From positions 1 to 64,000 of the forward strand of contig DUML01000013.1 in NCBI GenBank assembly GCA_012839895.1: 64,000 nt of DNA, in the 5' to 3' direction. Positions 45,490-53,209 of this stretch are shown piece by piece (position 1 is the stretch's first letter; each line of letters begins with the position of its first letter). The stretch is from Peptococcaceae bacterium (GTDB taxonomy: Bacteria > Bacillota > Desulfitobacteriia > Desulfitobacteriales > Syntrophobotulaceae). Under the pieces are notes generated by a model that did not search any database, was not told where the DNA came from, and saw nothing but the letters and a program-made list of their open reading frames with translations. A program made the position numbers and the translations under genes.

Positions 45490-45718
45490 AGGCTTATCCC
45501 CCGCTTCCAGTCAAATCATTCATCTAATTATTGCCGAAGAGGATGCCAAACAATTATTATTTTCCTTGATTCTACACCTATAAATTATCCCTGTTTCCAG
45601 CATGCTAATCCTTTACATAGTATTTCGCACATACTACTACGCCGCCAAATTGTACCTTTTCGTCCCGACTAAAGCGCCATTACATTCGCTCTGTAAAACC
45701 ATTATAAGAGCCATGAGC

Positions 45719-46852
45719 CTAATTATATAAAGGAACTGTAACAGGCTCAAGCTTACCCTCCGCCAATCCTAAGATCCTCTGGAAAAGCTCTTCCTGCTTC
45801 TTCTCTAAAGCGGCAAAGTCCATATGAGGTATATAATATTGTTCCAAGACATCATGTTCTGCTTTAGCCTTATTAATATGCTTAATGCCATTATTAATTA
45901 AATCCTCCAGAAGACGGCTGTCGCCGGCAATATCCTCTTGATAAGCTTTAAGCTTCTTCCCGTCCAGCAGTTCCTGAAAATTAATAACCTCAGTGCAATT
46001 GTTTTTCATTTTACTGCTGGCAGTCAGAGCAAAACTCAGATTTTTCAGCAGGACAGTCCCGATTTTGGTCGGGATAAGGGGAGTATGATATATTTCCACT
46101 TCCTGCCCCATTTGAATTGCTTTGGCGGCAATTTTTTGCATAAGCGTGGATTTGCCGGTACCCATGGGTCCTTCAAGAAAATAAACCCGTTCAATACCCT
46201 GCAATATGGAATCGGTAAAATCAATGTGCCCTTCCGGCGTGTAAGCCGAGGAGAATAAGTGCCTTTCTTTGCCGAGGCTGTTTTTGGATTCAGGCAGGTA
46301 TGTACCCTCCAACAAATCCTTCTCCAATTTCTCTGTAATTTTATTTACCTCAGCAAAATCCATACAGCACCGGTGCATTTCCATTAGGTTCTCGGCAATC
46401 GGCCTCGCTGCCCTTAAGAACCCGTAAGCTCTGGCAAAAAGGCGGCTTACTTCCTGGGTGGAAGCAATGATTTTTTCAGTATTCCGCTCCATAGCCTCCA
46501 AATCCCAAAATTCGCCCATGTTAATTATTTCGTCGAGCCCGCCGGGATATTTAGGGTCAATAATATGTGGCGCTGTGCCGTCAACCATGACAATTCCCGC
46601 TTCCAGAATGGCGATACCGTCTAAAGAACGGTTGTCGGAAGAACAATGGTGAAACTCGACATCATAGCCCAGATCGACCATCTTTTGGCCGATTCTTTTC
46701 ATTAAAGTTGATTTGCCAACCCCCGGCCCGCCTTTAATTATAAATGTTCTCCTGGTGCCTTTTTCTAAAAGATAACGATAATAGGAAAAAAAACCTTCAG
46801 AGGTGTTTCCCCCGGGAAATACTCTCTTAATTTTACCTGGCATGTTATCCAC
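45719..46852 (-). CDS. Two-P-loop ATPase (PRK06851-like)
   Basis: A 377-residue cytoplasmic protein built from two related NTPase halves, each with a Walker A: IIKGGPGVGKSTLMKRIGQK (about 38-57) and FLEGPMGTGKSTLMQKIAAK (about 215-234). Each half continues with a similar HH-containing strand (EFHHCSSDN; EIYHTPLIP). Conserved in spore-forming Clostridia, role unknown. The 229-bp gap on its downstream side shows nothing notable. Confidence 0.8.
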   Translation of the reverse strand: MDNMPGKIKRVFPGGNTSEGFFSYYRYLLEKGTRRTFIIKGGPGVGKSTLMKRIGQKMVDLGYDVEFHHCSSDNRSLDGIAILEAGIVMVDGTAPHIIDPKYPGGLDEIINMGEFWDLEAMERNTEKIIASTQEVSRLFARAYGFLRAARPIAENLMEMHRCCMDFAEVNKITEKLEKDLLEGTYLPESKNSLGKERHLFSSAYTPEGHIDFTDSILQGIERVYFLEGPMGTGKSTLMQKIAAKAIQMGQEVEIYHTPLIPTKIGTVLLKNLSFALTASSKMKNNCTEVINFQELLDGKKLKAYQEDIAGDSRLLEDLINNGIKHINKAKAEHDVLEQYYIPHMDFAALEKKQEELFQRILGLAEGKLEPVTVPLYN

Positions 46853-47108
46853 TCCTTATGATGTTTTTACACTGCAGTTTATTGCCACGCTTAATTTTCA
46901 GTGCATGTCTTTAGATAGCCGGATTTTCAGAAAGCTGCAGGCAGGGCGGTAACAACTTTTCTCTTTACAGGGTACTAGTATAGTATTGCCAAAATTAATA
47001 ATTTGTTTAGATTTAGTTAAGAGATTGTCAATAGTCCCTGGTTAGAATAGAGTTAGGAAAGCTTTCTGGTCTTATTTAAGTCTTTTGAAGCAAAGGAGAT
47101 GCATAATA

Positions 47109-48356
47109 ATGAAACTACAAAAAAGAACAGCCTTAATTATCAGTTTTTGTTTAGGGCTGCTTCTCATTGCCACTACAGCTCTGGCCGACATAGCCACCAA
47201 AAGCGGCTATGAACAATTAAAAGACGCTGTAAAAACTACTGCTGAACGCTGCAGTACAAGTCTAAACAGCTTCACCATTGATGTCTCTATGGTTATTAAA
47301 GACAATGGCGCTGTTTTAAACTCTGAGAACTCAGTCAGCAAATATGACATGACCCAGGGGATTATCGAAGAAACCAACTACAGCCAAAATGCAAAAGGCG
47401 AATCCACCAGCTATTATTCCTATCGGGATAAATCAACAGATATTCGCCAACATGCCGGAGATGAAAAATACTATGTGACCGAATACGCCGAGGAAAATAA
47501 CCCGGTTGTCTTTCACAACCCTTTCGCGGAAGATGAAGCCGCCGATATTGAGAGAATAGTTGACGCCTTGGTGGGAAGCTTAAGAGACCAAGTCATGGTG
47601 GAAGAAAATGAGGATGGCAGTAAAGAAATCTATGGCTCCTTGAGTGAAGTCCAAATTCCTGCTTTAATCAATGCCATAACTTCTTTCCAAGTGAAACAGG
47701 GGTTTTACTATTGGAACAATAATGAAAAAACTCGCCTGGTGGAAGATATTTATGTCAAAGAAGTCAGCGGCAATGCTCATGTCAATGCCGACGGCCTTTT
47801 AGAAAGCCTCCTTGGTACTGGGATTATATCCGGCCGGGATGAACAAGGAAATGTACATGAAATAACTATAGACGTTTTATTCAACCTCTCAGCTATTAAC
47901 TCTACCACTATCACTAAACCAGACCTTAGCGGTAAAGAAGTGGTTAAGCAGGAAGGCAAAGTCCGTCCCGAGCCCAATTTTGCAATCGCCAATCCTGAGA
48001 AATATATCGGACCTTACAGCAATGACATTATCATAGTTAAAGACGGGCGCTTCGTAAAAATCGGGGAGAGAAAACTGGAAATCACCCAATTAAGTGATAC
48101 TAATATTAGCGGTACCTATACTGAGATTTACCGGGAAGGTTATGAAGATTACGCCGTCAACAAAATGGAGTTTACCTTCAGCGGCTCAGTTGAAAGATAT
48201 TCCAATAACTTCGAGATTGAGTACACTGACGCTTCCGGAACTACCAACACAGGCAACATCTATATTGATGAGTACAATGCCAAAATAAACCTCTGGCTAA
48301 ACAAACCTTTTGAGAATTTGCAGTATGACCCCATATTCAGCCCCGTTCTAGATTAA
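47109..48356 (+). CDS. Secreted protein of unknown function
   Basis: A 415-residue protein with a clear signal peptide (basic MKLQKRT, hydrophobic ALIISFCLGLLLIATTALA, cut likely after ALA near residue 26). The mature part is rich in beta-forming, polar and acidic residues. I see two parts: about 27-300, and a C-terminal domain after IGPYSNDIIIVKDG resembling a lipid- or ligand-binding beta structure. I do not recognise the family. GGAG stands about 10 bases before the ATG at 47109; a TTG eight codons upstream lies before that site. It stands alone and is followed by a strong hairpin. Confidence 0.75.
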   Translation: MKLQKRTALIISFCLGLLLIATTALADIATKSGYEQLKDAVKTTAERCSTSLNSFTIDVSMVIKDNGAVLNSENSVSKYDMTQGIIEETNYSQNAKGESTSYYSYRDKSTDIRQHAGDEKYYVTEYAEENNPVVFHNPFAEDEAADIERIVDALVGSLRDQVMVEENEDGSKEIYGSLSEVQIPALINAITSFQVKQGFYYWNNNEKTRLVEDIYVKEVSGNAHVNADGLLESLLGTGIISGRDEQGNVHEITIDVLFNLSAINSTTITKPDLSGKEVVKQEGKVRPEPNFAIANPEKYIGPYSNDIIIVKDGRFVKIGERKLEITQLSDTNISGTYTEIYREGYEDYAVNKMEFTFSGSVERYSNNFEIEYTDASGTTNTGNIYIDEYNAKINLWLNKPFENLQYDPIFSPVLD

Positions 48357-48455
48357 ACCGGCACCGAAAAGCGGCTGAATCTTCAGTCCCAGACGTGACA
48401 ACCACCTTCGCTCATAAAAATTCCCTCACCTGAAAAAATCCCCTAACCTAAAACA

Positions 48456-48484
48456 CCTATCGCTGTAATTTTTACAGCGATAGG
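48456..48484 (+). terminator. 13-bp hairpin after secreted protein gene
   Basis: CCTATCGCTGTAA (48456-48468) pairs perfectly with TTACAGCGATAGG (48472-48484) around a 3-nt loop, about 100 bases past the stop. T-rich sequence begins some 12 bases later. The gap 48357-48698 otherwise holds only A/T-rich sequence and the repeat at 48639-48666. Confidence 0.65.
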
Positions 48485-48638
48485 CTCTTCTCATTTTTAA
48501 TTTTTTTATATTATTGCTTATTATTTTTTACTATTTGTTATATTGTTACTTTATCGCTTGATTATTTCTAATTCTGGCTCCGGTTTACATTTGAGGCCTA
48601 ATTGGTTAATAATAGAAATAAAGGCTTGTAAACCGTTT

Positions 48639-48666
48639 GCCATTCTGAGCGCAGCGAAGGATCTTA
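48639..48666 (+). repeat. Dispersed TCTGAGC-GCAGCGAAGG repeat, copy 2
   Basis: GCCATTCTGAGC, then GCAGCGAAGGATCTTA, the same element as at 3906-3930. It lies directly before a TATAAT (48668-48673) upstream of the ABC transporter gene. Confidence 0.55.
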
Positions 48667-48698
48667 GTATAATCTCTTAATTATCCGAAAGGAGAACT

Positions 48699-49439
48699 AT
48701 GGAAAAAGTAATTGAAATTTCGGACCTAACTAAGATCTATCCCAACGGTAGAGGGATAGAAGGCATAAATCTGGACATTTATGCCGGGGATATCTTCGGC
48801 TTTTTAGGACCTAACGGTGCCGGTAAAACAACCGCTATGAAAATAATGACCGGACTCATAAAGGCCGATCGGGGCGATGTGCGCATTTTCGGCCACAGTA
48901 TCCGAGATGAATACGAAAAAGCCATGGCTCATGTGGGCTGCTTAATCGAAATAGCCGACTCTTATCCTTTCCTGACAGCTTATGAAAATTTAAAGCAAAT
49001 GGCCCGCTACTACCCGGATGTTGATGACCAAAGGATTGAAGAGGTTTTGCAACTAACCGGCATCCTCAAATACAAACAGGAAAAACCGCGCAGATTTTCC
49101 TTAGGGATGAAACAGCGCTTAGGTTTAGCCGCAGCAATTCTGTCCCGCCCCAAAGTGCTCATCCTGGATGAACCTTTAAATGGGCTGGATGTGGAAGGAA
49201 TGATTGAAATTCGCAAACTCATCCTGCATTTGGCTCAAAACGAAGGCACAACCTTTTTTATCTCCAGCCACTTGATACATGACGTAGAACTTACCTGCAA
49301 CCGCATCGGGGTCATCTTTGAAGGCAAACTTTTAAGCGTTGACCGTACCGAGAATATCCTAAACAATTATGCCACCCTGGAGAATTACTTTGTGAGTGAG
49401 GTAGAAAGATATGGCCGCATTTCTAGCAGCGCTTATTAA
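48699..49439 (+). CDS. ABC transporter ATP-binding protein
   Basis: A 246-residue ATPase with Walker A GPNGAGKTTAMKIM, signature RRFSLGMKQRLGLAAAIL, Walker B VLILDEPLNGLD and switch His (FFISSHLIHDVE). The type resembles those paired with ABC-2 membrane proteins in antibiotic or lantibiotic efflux. GGAG precedes the ATG. It overlaps the permease gene by 29 bp, and a sensor kinase and response regulator follow in the same direction, so the four form one operon. Confidence 0.93.
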   Translation: MEKVIEISDLTKIYPNGRGIEGINLDIYAGDIFGFLGPNGAGKTTAMKIMTGLIKADRGDVRIFGHSIRDEYEKAMAHVGCLIEIADSYPFLTAYENLKQMARYYPDVDDQRIEEVLQLTGILKYKQEKPRRFSLGMKQRLGLAAAILSRPKVLILDEPLNGLDVEGMIEIRKLILHLAQNEGTTFFISSHLIHDVELTCNRIGVIFEGKLLSVDRTENILNNYATLENYFVSEVERYGRISSSAY

Positions 49440-50163
49440 TGAGTTAGAAAAACTGTCCAAAAAGAAAAAAGCCCTCCTGGCCTTAATCTTATCTTTGGCT
49501 GTGATCGTTATCGGCCAGCTTTTGGTAGTCGGAGTGCGCTCCGGCTTAGGGATAAGAGGAGCTGGCAGTGTGGAATTTCCGGTCCTGGTCTTATCGGTAG
49601 TTATTAACACCATTTTGCCCCTATTCACTGCTTTAGTCGCTATTGATTGTTTTTCCGGAGAGTTTGCCCATAATCTGATACGGATAACCCTTACCCGACC
49701 GGTATCCCGCTTTAAAATTTTTGCTGCCAAAGTTAGCGCCATTGCCTTATTTATCTTGGCTAATCTCCTACTGCTCCTTTTGTTTTCCAGCTTGGCCGGT
49801 TTTTTATTTAATGCCAATTCCGCCTCCTTTAGCGCTTTTGGGAAGACCATAGTTACTTATCTGGTCAGTCTCTTCCCCCTCCTGGTATTAGCTTTGGGAA
49901 TTATCCTGCTTACCAATATCTTTAAAAGCGGAACAACAGTCTTTTTTGTGTCAATCTTAGCCTTTCTGATCTTGAAAGCAGCCGGAATTCTCTTTCCCCA
50001 GTATGCAAGCTTGCTGGTCACTTCTCAATTGGATTGGTACCATCTCTGGCTTTCCACTTCTCTTCCCCTGGCCAAAATTCTCCGGACATTCTTGCTCATG
50101 CTGGGGTATGCTATAATATTCTTTACCGCAGGCTATTACCTCTTCGATAAGAAAGAGTTTTAA
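49411..50163 (+). CDS. ABC-2 type transporter permease
   Basis: A 250-residue membrane protein with six hydrophobic segments (e.g. ALLALILSLAVIVIGQLLVV; IFAAKVSAIALFILANLLLL; LVSLFPLLVLALGIILL). It opens MAAFLAALINELEKLSKKKK, typical of ABC-2 permeases with a cytoplasmic lead-in. GAGG precedes the ATG. Partner of the preceding ATPase; substrate unknown, by context a drug, peptide or envelope compound. Confidence 0.88.
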   Translation: MAAFLAALINELEKLSKKKKALLALILSLAVIVIGQLLVVGVRSGLGIRGAGSVEFPVLVLSVVINTILPLFTALVAIDCFSGEFAHNLIRITLTRPVSRFKIFAAKVSAIALFILANLLLLLLFSSLAGFLFNANSASFSAFGKTIVTYLVSLFPLLVLALGIILLTNIFKSGTTVFFVSILAFLILKAAGILFPQYASLLVTSQLDWYHLWLSTSLPLAKILRTFLLMLGYAIIFFTAGYYLFDKKEF

Positions 50164-50178
50164 TTCTTGGGTGAAAGA

Positions 50179-51621
50179 ATGAAATTGACGAAACGCTTAA
50201 TTTTAGCCAATGCTGCAACAGTGATTGTGCCTTTGCTCATCACTGCTCTGGTAGCATTGGTTTATATCTATTTTATCGCTAATTTTTTTGGCACGGAAAT
50301 CAGCTATACCAGCTACCAAAAACTTTCGGAAATTCGCCTGGAACTTACCGGCAGCCAAAGCCGTTTGCTCAATAACCCGGAAATTATTAAGCAAGAGACC
50401 TTCCATGCTTATTTGCGGGAACAAATGGCGAACCTTAACGGCGAGGTAATTATTCTCAAAGACGATCATTTACTCTTCAGTTCCCGTAATTTCAGTAAAA
50501 TCGAGATAGCAAAAGCTTTGGAAATAGCTGACCGTTCTGCGCCCCAACCCTTCTCTAAAGAATATTTGAAAGTTGGGAATGTCCAATATAATGTGGAACA
50601 AATCACTGTTCCTTTTCCGGATGCTACAGAAGGCAAAATTCTCTTGTTGGCTCCCTATGACCGGGCAGGCCAAAACTTTCTCAATTTGTTGCTCCTCTTA
50701 AGTTTTACCTTCCTCCTCTCCTTTTTGCTTACCAATATTGTTATTTCCTATCAGTTTTCCCGGAGAATTGTTCAACCTTTGCAATATTTACAAAAAGCAG
50801 CTGCCGAAATCAGTAAGGGCAATCTTGATCTGGCCATAGCGGAAGAAGGCGACCAGGAAATCCAAGAGCTTTGCCGGGCCTTGGAGCTGATGCGCTTAAA
50901 ACTAAAAGAGTCAATCTTAACTCAGCTAAAATACGAAGATAACCGCAAAATGCTGGTATCCAGCATCTCCCACGATTTAAAAACACCGGTCACTACCATC
51001 AAAGGCTATATAGAAGGCATTCTTGACGGGGTCGCCAATACCCCGGAGAAGACCGACAAATATTTAAAAACTGTTTACCACAAAGCCAGACAGGTTGACC
51101 AAATGATTGACGACCTCCTGCTCTATGCCAAATTGGACCTTAAACAGCTTCCCTTTGATTTTGCCCCGACAGATGTTGCCAAATACCTGGAAGAGTTTTG
51201 CGCAGAATGTGAGCCGGAATTGGAGCAAGCCGGAATAAAGCTCACCTGCGTTAGCCAGCTAAGCAAAAAGCAAATTCTAAATCTGGATCGGGAAAGAATG
51301 CGCCGAGTGTTCACCAACCTTCTGGATAACTCCCGCAAATATATGGATAAACCTATGAAAGAAATAAAAATTACCTTAAGAGAAACGCCCCAGAGCATTG
51401 TTCTCGAATTCCGGGATAATGGCGCCGGTATCAGCAAAGAAGATTTACCCCATATATTTGACCGTTTTTATCGTTCCGACCAATCCCGTAGTGAAGTTAA
51501 AGGAAGCGGTTTGGGGCTGGCTATCGCTAAACAAATCGTTGAAGGCCATGGAGGTAAAATCTGGGCGGTAAGCCACGGTGCGGAAGGGACCAGTATTTTA
51601 ATTTCTTTGAAAAAGCGGTAA
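50179..51621 (+). CDS. Sensor histidine kinase
   Basis: Membrane kinase of about 480 residues: helix near 10-35, extracytoplasmic sensor region (about 40-165), second helix (FLNLLLLLSFTFLLSFLLTN), HAMP linker (VQPLQYLQKAAAEISKGNL), phosphorylated His in SISHDLKTPVTTIKGY, and HATPase with NLLDNSRKYM, FRDNGAGISKEDL and GSGLGLAIAKQIVEGHGG. The ATG at 50179 is preferred to a TTG four codons earlier. It probably senses the transporter's substrate or cell-envelope stress. Confidence 0.93.
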   Translation: MKLTKRLILANAATVIVPLLITALVALVYIYFIANFFGTEISYTSYQKLSEIRLELTGSQSRLLNNPEIIKQETFHAYLREQMANLNGEVIILKDDHLLFSSRNFSKIEIAKALEIADRSAPQPFSKEYLKVGNVQYNVEQITVPFPDATEGKILLLAPYDRAGQNFLNLLLLLSFTFLLSFLLTNIVISYQFSRRIVQPLQYLQKAAAEISKGNLDLAIAEEGDQEIQELCRALELMRLKLKESILTQLKYEDNRKMLVSSISHDLKTPVTTIKGYIEGILDGVANTPEKTDKYLKTVYHKARQVDQMIDDLLLYAKLDLKQLPFDFAPTDVAKYLEEFCAECEPELEQAGIKLTCVSQLSKKQILNLDRERMRRVFTNLLDNSRKYMDKPMKEIKITLRETPQSIVLEFRDNGAGISKEDLPHIFDRFYRSDQSRSEVKGSGLGLAIAKQIVEGHGGKIWAVSHGAEGTSILISLKKR

Positions 51622-51639
51622 CTAAAGAAGGTGCTTAGC

Positions 51640-52338
51640 ATGAAAAAGATTCTGATAATTGAAGATGACCTCAGCATAGCCGAACTGCAAAAAGACTACC
51701 TGGAAGTGGCCGGATTTACCGTCAAAATCTCCCCTGACGGGCGGAAAGGCCTCCGGGATCTGCAGCAAGATGATTACGACCTGGTGATTCTTGATATTAT
51801 GCTTCCCGGAATGGACGGCCTGGAAATCTTACGCCAAATCCGAGCGGAAAAAGACATTCCGGTTCTCCTGGTTTCGGCCAAAAAAGAAGAAATAGACAAA
51901 ATAAAAGGCTTAAGCCTCGGGGCTGACGATTATATTACCAAACCTTTCAGCCCGGGAGAATTAGTGGCCAGGGTCAAAGCCCACCTTGCCAAATATGAAC
52001 GTTTAACACAAAGGTTCAGCAACATTCCTGACTCCAGGCAGGTCTTAACCATAAGGGGGCTCAAAATTGACAAAGCATCCCGGCGGGTTTTTGTCAATGA
52101 AGCGGAGGTTAACTTGGCCCAAAAGGAATTTGAGTTGCTCCATTTCCTGGCCCAGCATCCCAACAGGGTATTCGGCAGGGAGGAACTTTTCGAGCGCATT
52201 TGGGGGCTGGATTCCCTGGGAGATTCAGCAACTGTCACGGTTCATATAGCCAGGATTCGCGAAAAAATTGAAAGCGATCCCTCCAATCCCCAATATATTG
52301 AAACTGTTTGGGGAGCCGGCTACCGCTTCCGGGTATAA
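51640..52338 (+). CDS. OmpR-family response regulator
   Basis: A 232-residue regulator with receiver domain (acidic pair EDD, phosphoacceptor in LVILDIMLPGMDGLE, Lys in DDYITKPFSPGEL) and C-terminal winged helix (ELLHFLAQHPNRVFGREELF; TVTVHIARIREKIE; VWGAGYRF). The ATG at 51640 has GAAGGTG upstream. Last gene of the transporter and two-component operon; likely controls its own transporter. Confidence 0.95.
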   Translation: MKKILIIEDDLSIAELQKDYLEVAGFTVKISPDGRKGLRDLQQDDYDLVILDIMLPGMDGLEILRQIRAEKDIPVLLVSAKKEEIDKIKGLSLGADDYITKPFSPGELVARVKAHLAKYERLTQRFSNIPDSRQVLTIRGLKIDKASRRVFVNEAEVNLAQKEFELLHFLAQHPNRVFGREELFERIWGLDSLGDSATVTVHIARIREKIESDPSNPQYIETVWGAGYRFRV

Positions 52339-52355
52339 ACCTTCGCGGGATATTA

Positions 52356-52381
52356 TTAGTATTCTGAATTAGTATTCTGAA
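52356..52381. repeat. Two copies of a 13-bp direct repeat
   Basis: TTAGTATTCTGAA occurs at 52356-52368 and immediately again at 52369-52381, just past the response regulator stop. Could be replication slippage. Confidence 0.5.
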
Positions 52382-52545
52382 CTTAATCGAGGTTTTTCTA
52401 AAAAGTTATTATTTTAGCAAAAGTTTATAGTTTTTTTATATCTTCTTTCCTTTTATTTCCTATTATTTCCTACATTTAAATCCTGCTTCGACTGTTTTCA
52501 TGCAAAAATTCATGTATATCACCATTATTATTAATCGCAAATCTA

Positions 52546-52574
52546 TTGCATTGTTTACATCTTCCTTCTATAAT
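52546..52574 (+). promoter_or_regulatory. Promoter of the Phd-type antitoxin gene
   Basis: TTGCAT (52546-52551), 17-bp spacer, TATAAT (52569-52574), about 57 bp before the gene. Confidence 0.55.
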
Positions 52575-52630
52575 TTGGATAAAGACCATATATTTTGGCT
52601 TAAGACCATGCAAACCAAGGGATGGTGAAA

Positions 52631-52990
52631 ATGGATCTGCGCAATGTGTTCGATAGCATGATTTCAGTCTCGGAGTTAGGACGCGGCCAGGCTTCCAAAG
52701 TTATTCAAGCAGTCGAAGATCACGGTAACCCTTACATAGTTGTAAAGAACAACAAGCCTCAGGCAGTAATTATTTCTGTCAAAGAATATACGGAATTGCT
52801 GAAAGCTAAGGATTTTGTAGAATCTCTGCAATCTGCCCCCAACCCGCTGTACAATGACCTTAATCCCGCTGATGCTCAACTCTATGCTCCAGCCAACCGG
52901 TTCAGGCAGCAAAACATGCGCCCTAACAAAACAGCAATACTTACCGAGGATGAGATTAACATCTTTTTAGAAAATGAAGGAAATGATTAA
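52631..52990 (+). CDS. Phd/YefM-type antitoxin-like protein, no toxin nearby
   Basis: The first ~60 residues match Phd/YefM antitoxins, which bind DNA and neutralise a partner toxin: SVSELGRGQASKVIQAVEDH, then YIVVKNNKPQAVIISVKEYTEL. The remaining ~55 residues are polar and likely disordered. Total 119 residues. The gene has its own promoter and ends at a strong terminator 20 bases later. No small toxin gene (Doc, YoeB or RelE type) follows, so it may be an orphan or a stand-alone regulator. Confidence 0.8.
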   Translation: MDLRNVFDSMISVSELGRGQASKVIQAVEDHGNPYIVVKNNKPQAVIISVKEYTELLKAKDFVESLQSAPNPLYNDLNPADAQLYAPANRFRQQNMRPNKTAILTEDEINIFLENEGND

Positions 52991-53010
52991 TACTAAACTG
53001 TAGTGTTTAG

Positions 53011-53036
53011 GCTGTCCTCCTGGGACAGCTTTTTTA
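53011..53036 (+). terminator. Rho-independent terminator
   Basis: GCTGTCC (53011-53017) pairs with GGACAGC (53023-53029), followed by seven T residues. It ends the antitoxin transcript. Confidence 0.92.
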
Positions 53037-53064
53037 TTGAGTTACACATACCCTGGAATTACCC

Positions 53065-53094
53065 TTGAACTGCTTTCTTTTCTTGTACTATAAT
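53065..53094 (+). promoter_or_regulatory. Promoter upstream of iorA
   Basis: TTGAAC (53065-53070), 18-bp spacer, TATAAT (53089-53094). AGGAGG follows directly at 53095-53100, so transcripts from here would start at or after that ribosome-binding sequence. Confidence 0.55.
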
Positions 53095-53110
53095 AGGAGG
53101 ATAAGATACA

Positions 53111-53209
53111 ATGTGTTATCTAAGATATTATACTGCAACCTTTGGGATTAATACACCGATTTACAGGGGAATTACCCCGCTGAAACATAGATGGAGAGGA
53201 TTGGGATAA
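53111..53209 (+). CDS. Possible 32-residue aromatic-rich leader ORF
   Basis: An ATG with AGGAGG 10 bases upstream opens a 32-codon frame starting MCYLRYYTATFGINTPIYRG. It has four Tyr, one Phe and one Trp, and its TAA overlaps the iorA ATG as TAATG. Since IorAB acts on aromatic 2-oxo acids, an aromatic amino acid-sensing leader peptide with translational coupling is conceivable. Against this, the promoter at 53065-53094 would not transcribe the AGGAGG. Could be chance. Confidence 0.4.
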   Translation: MCYLRYYTATFGINTPIYRGITPLKHRWRGLG

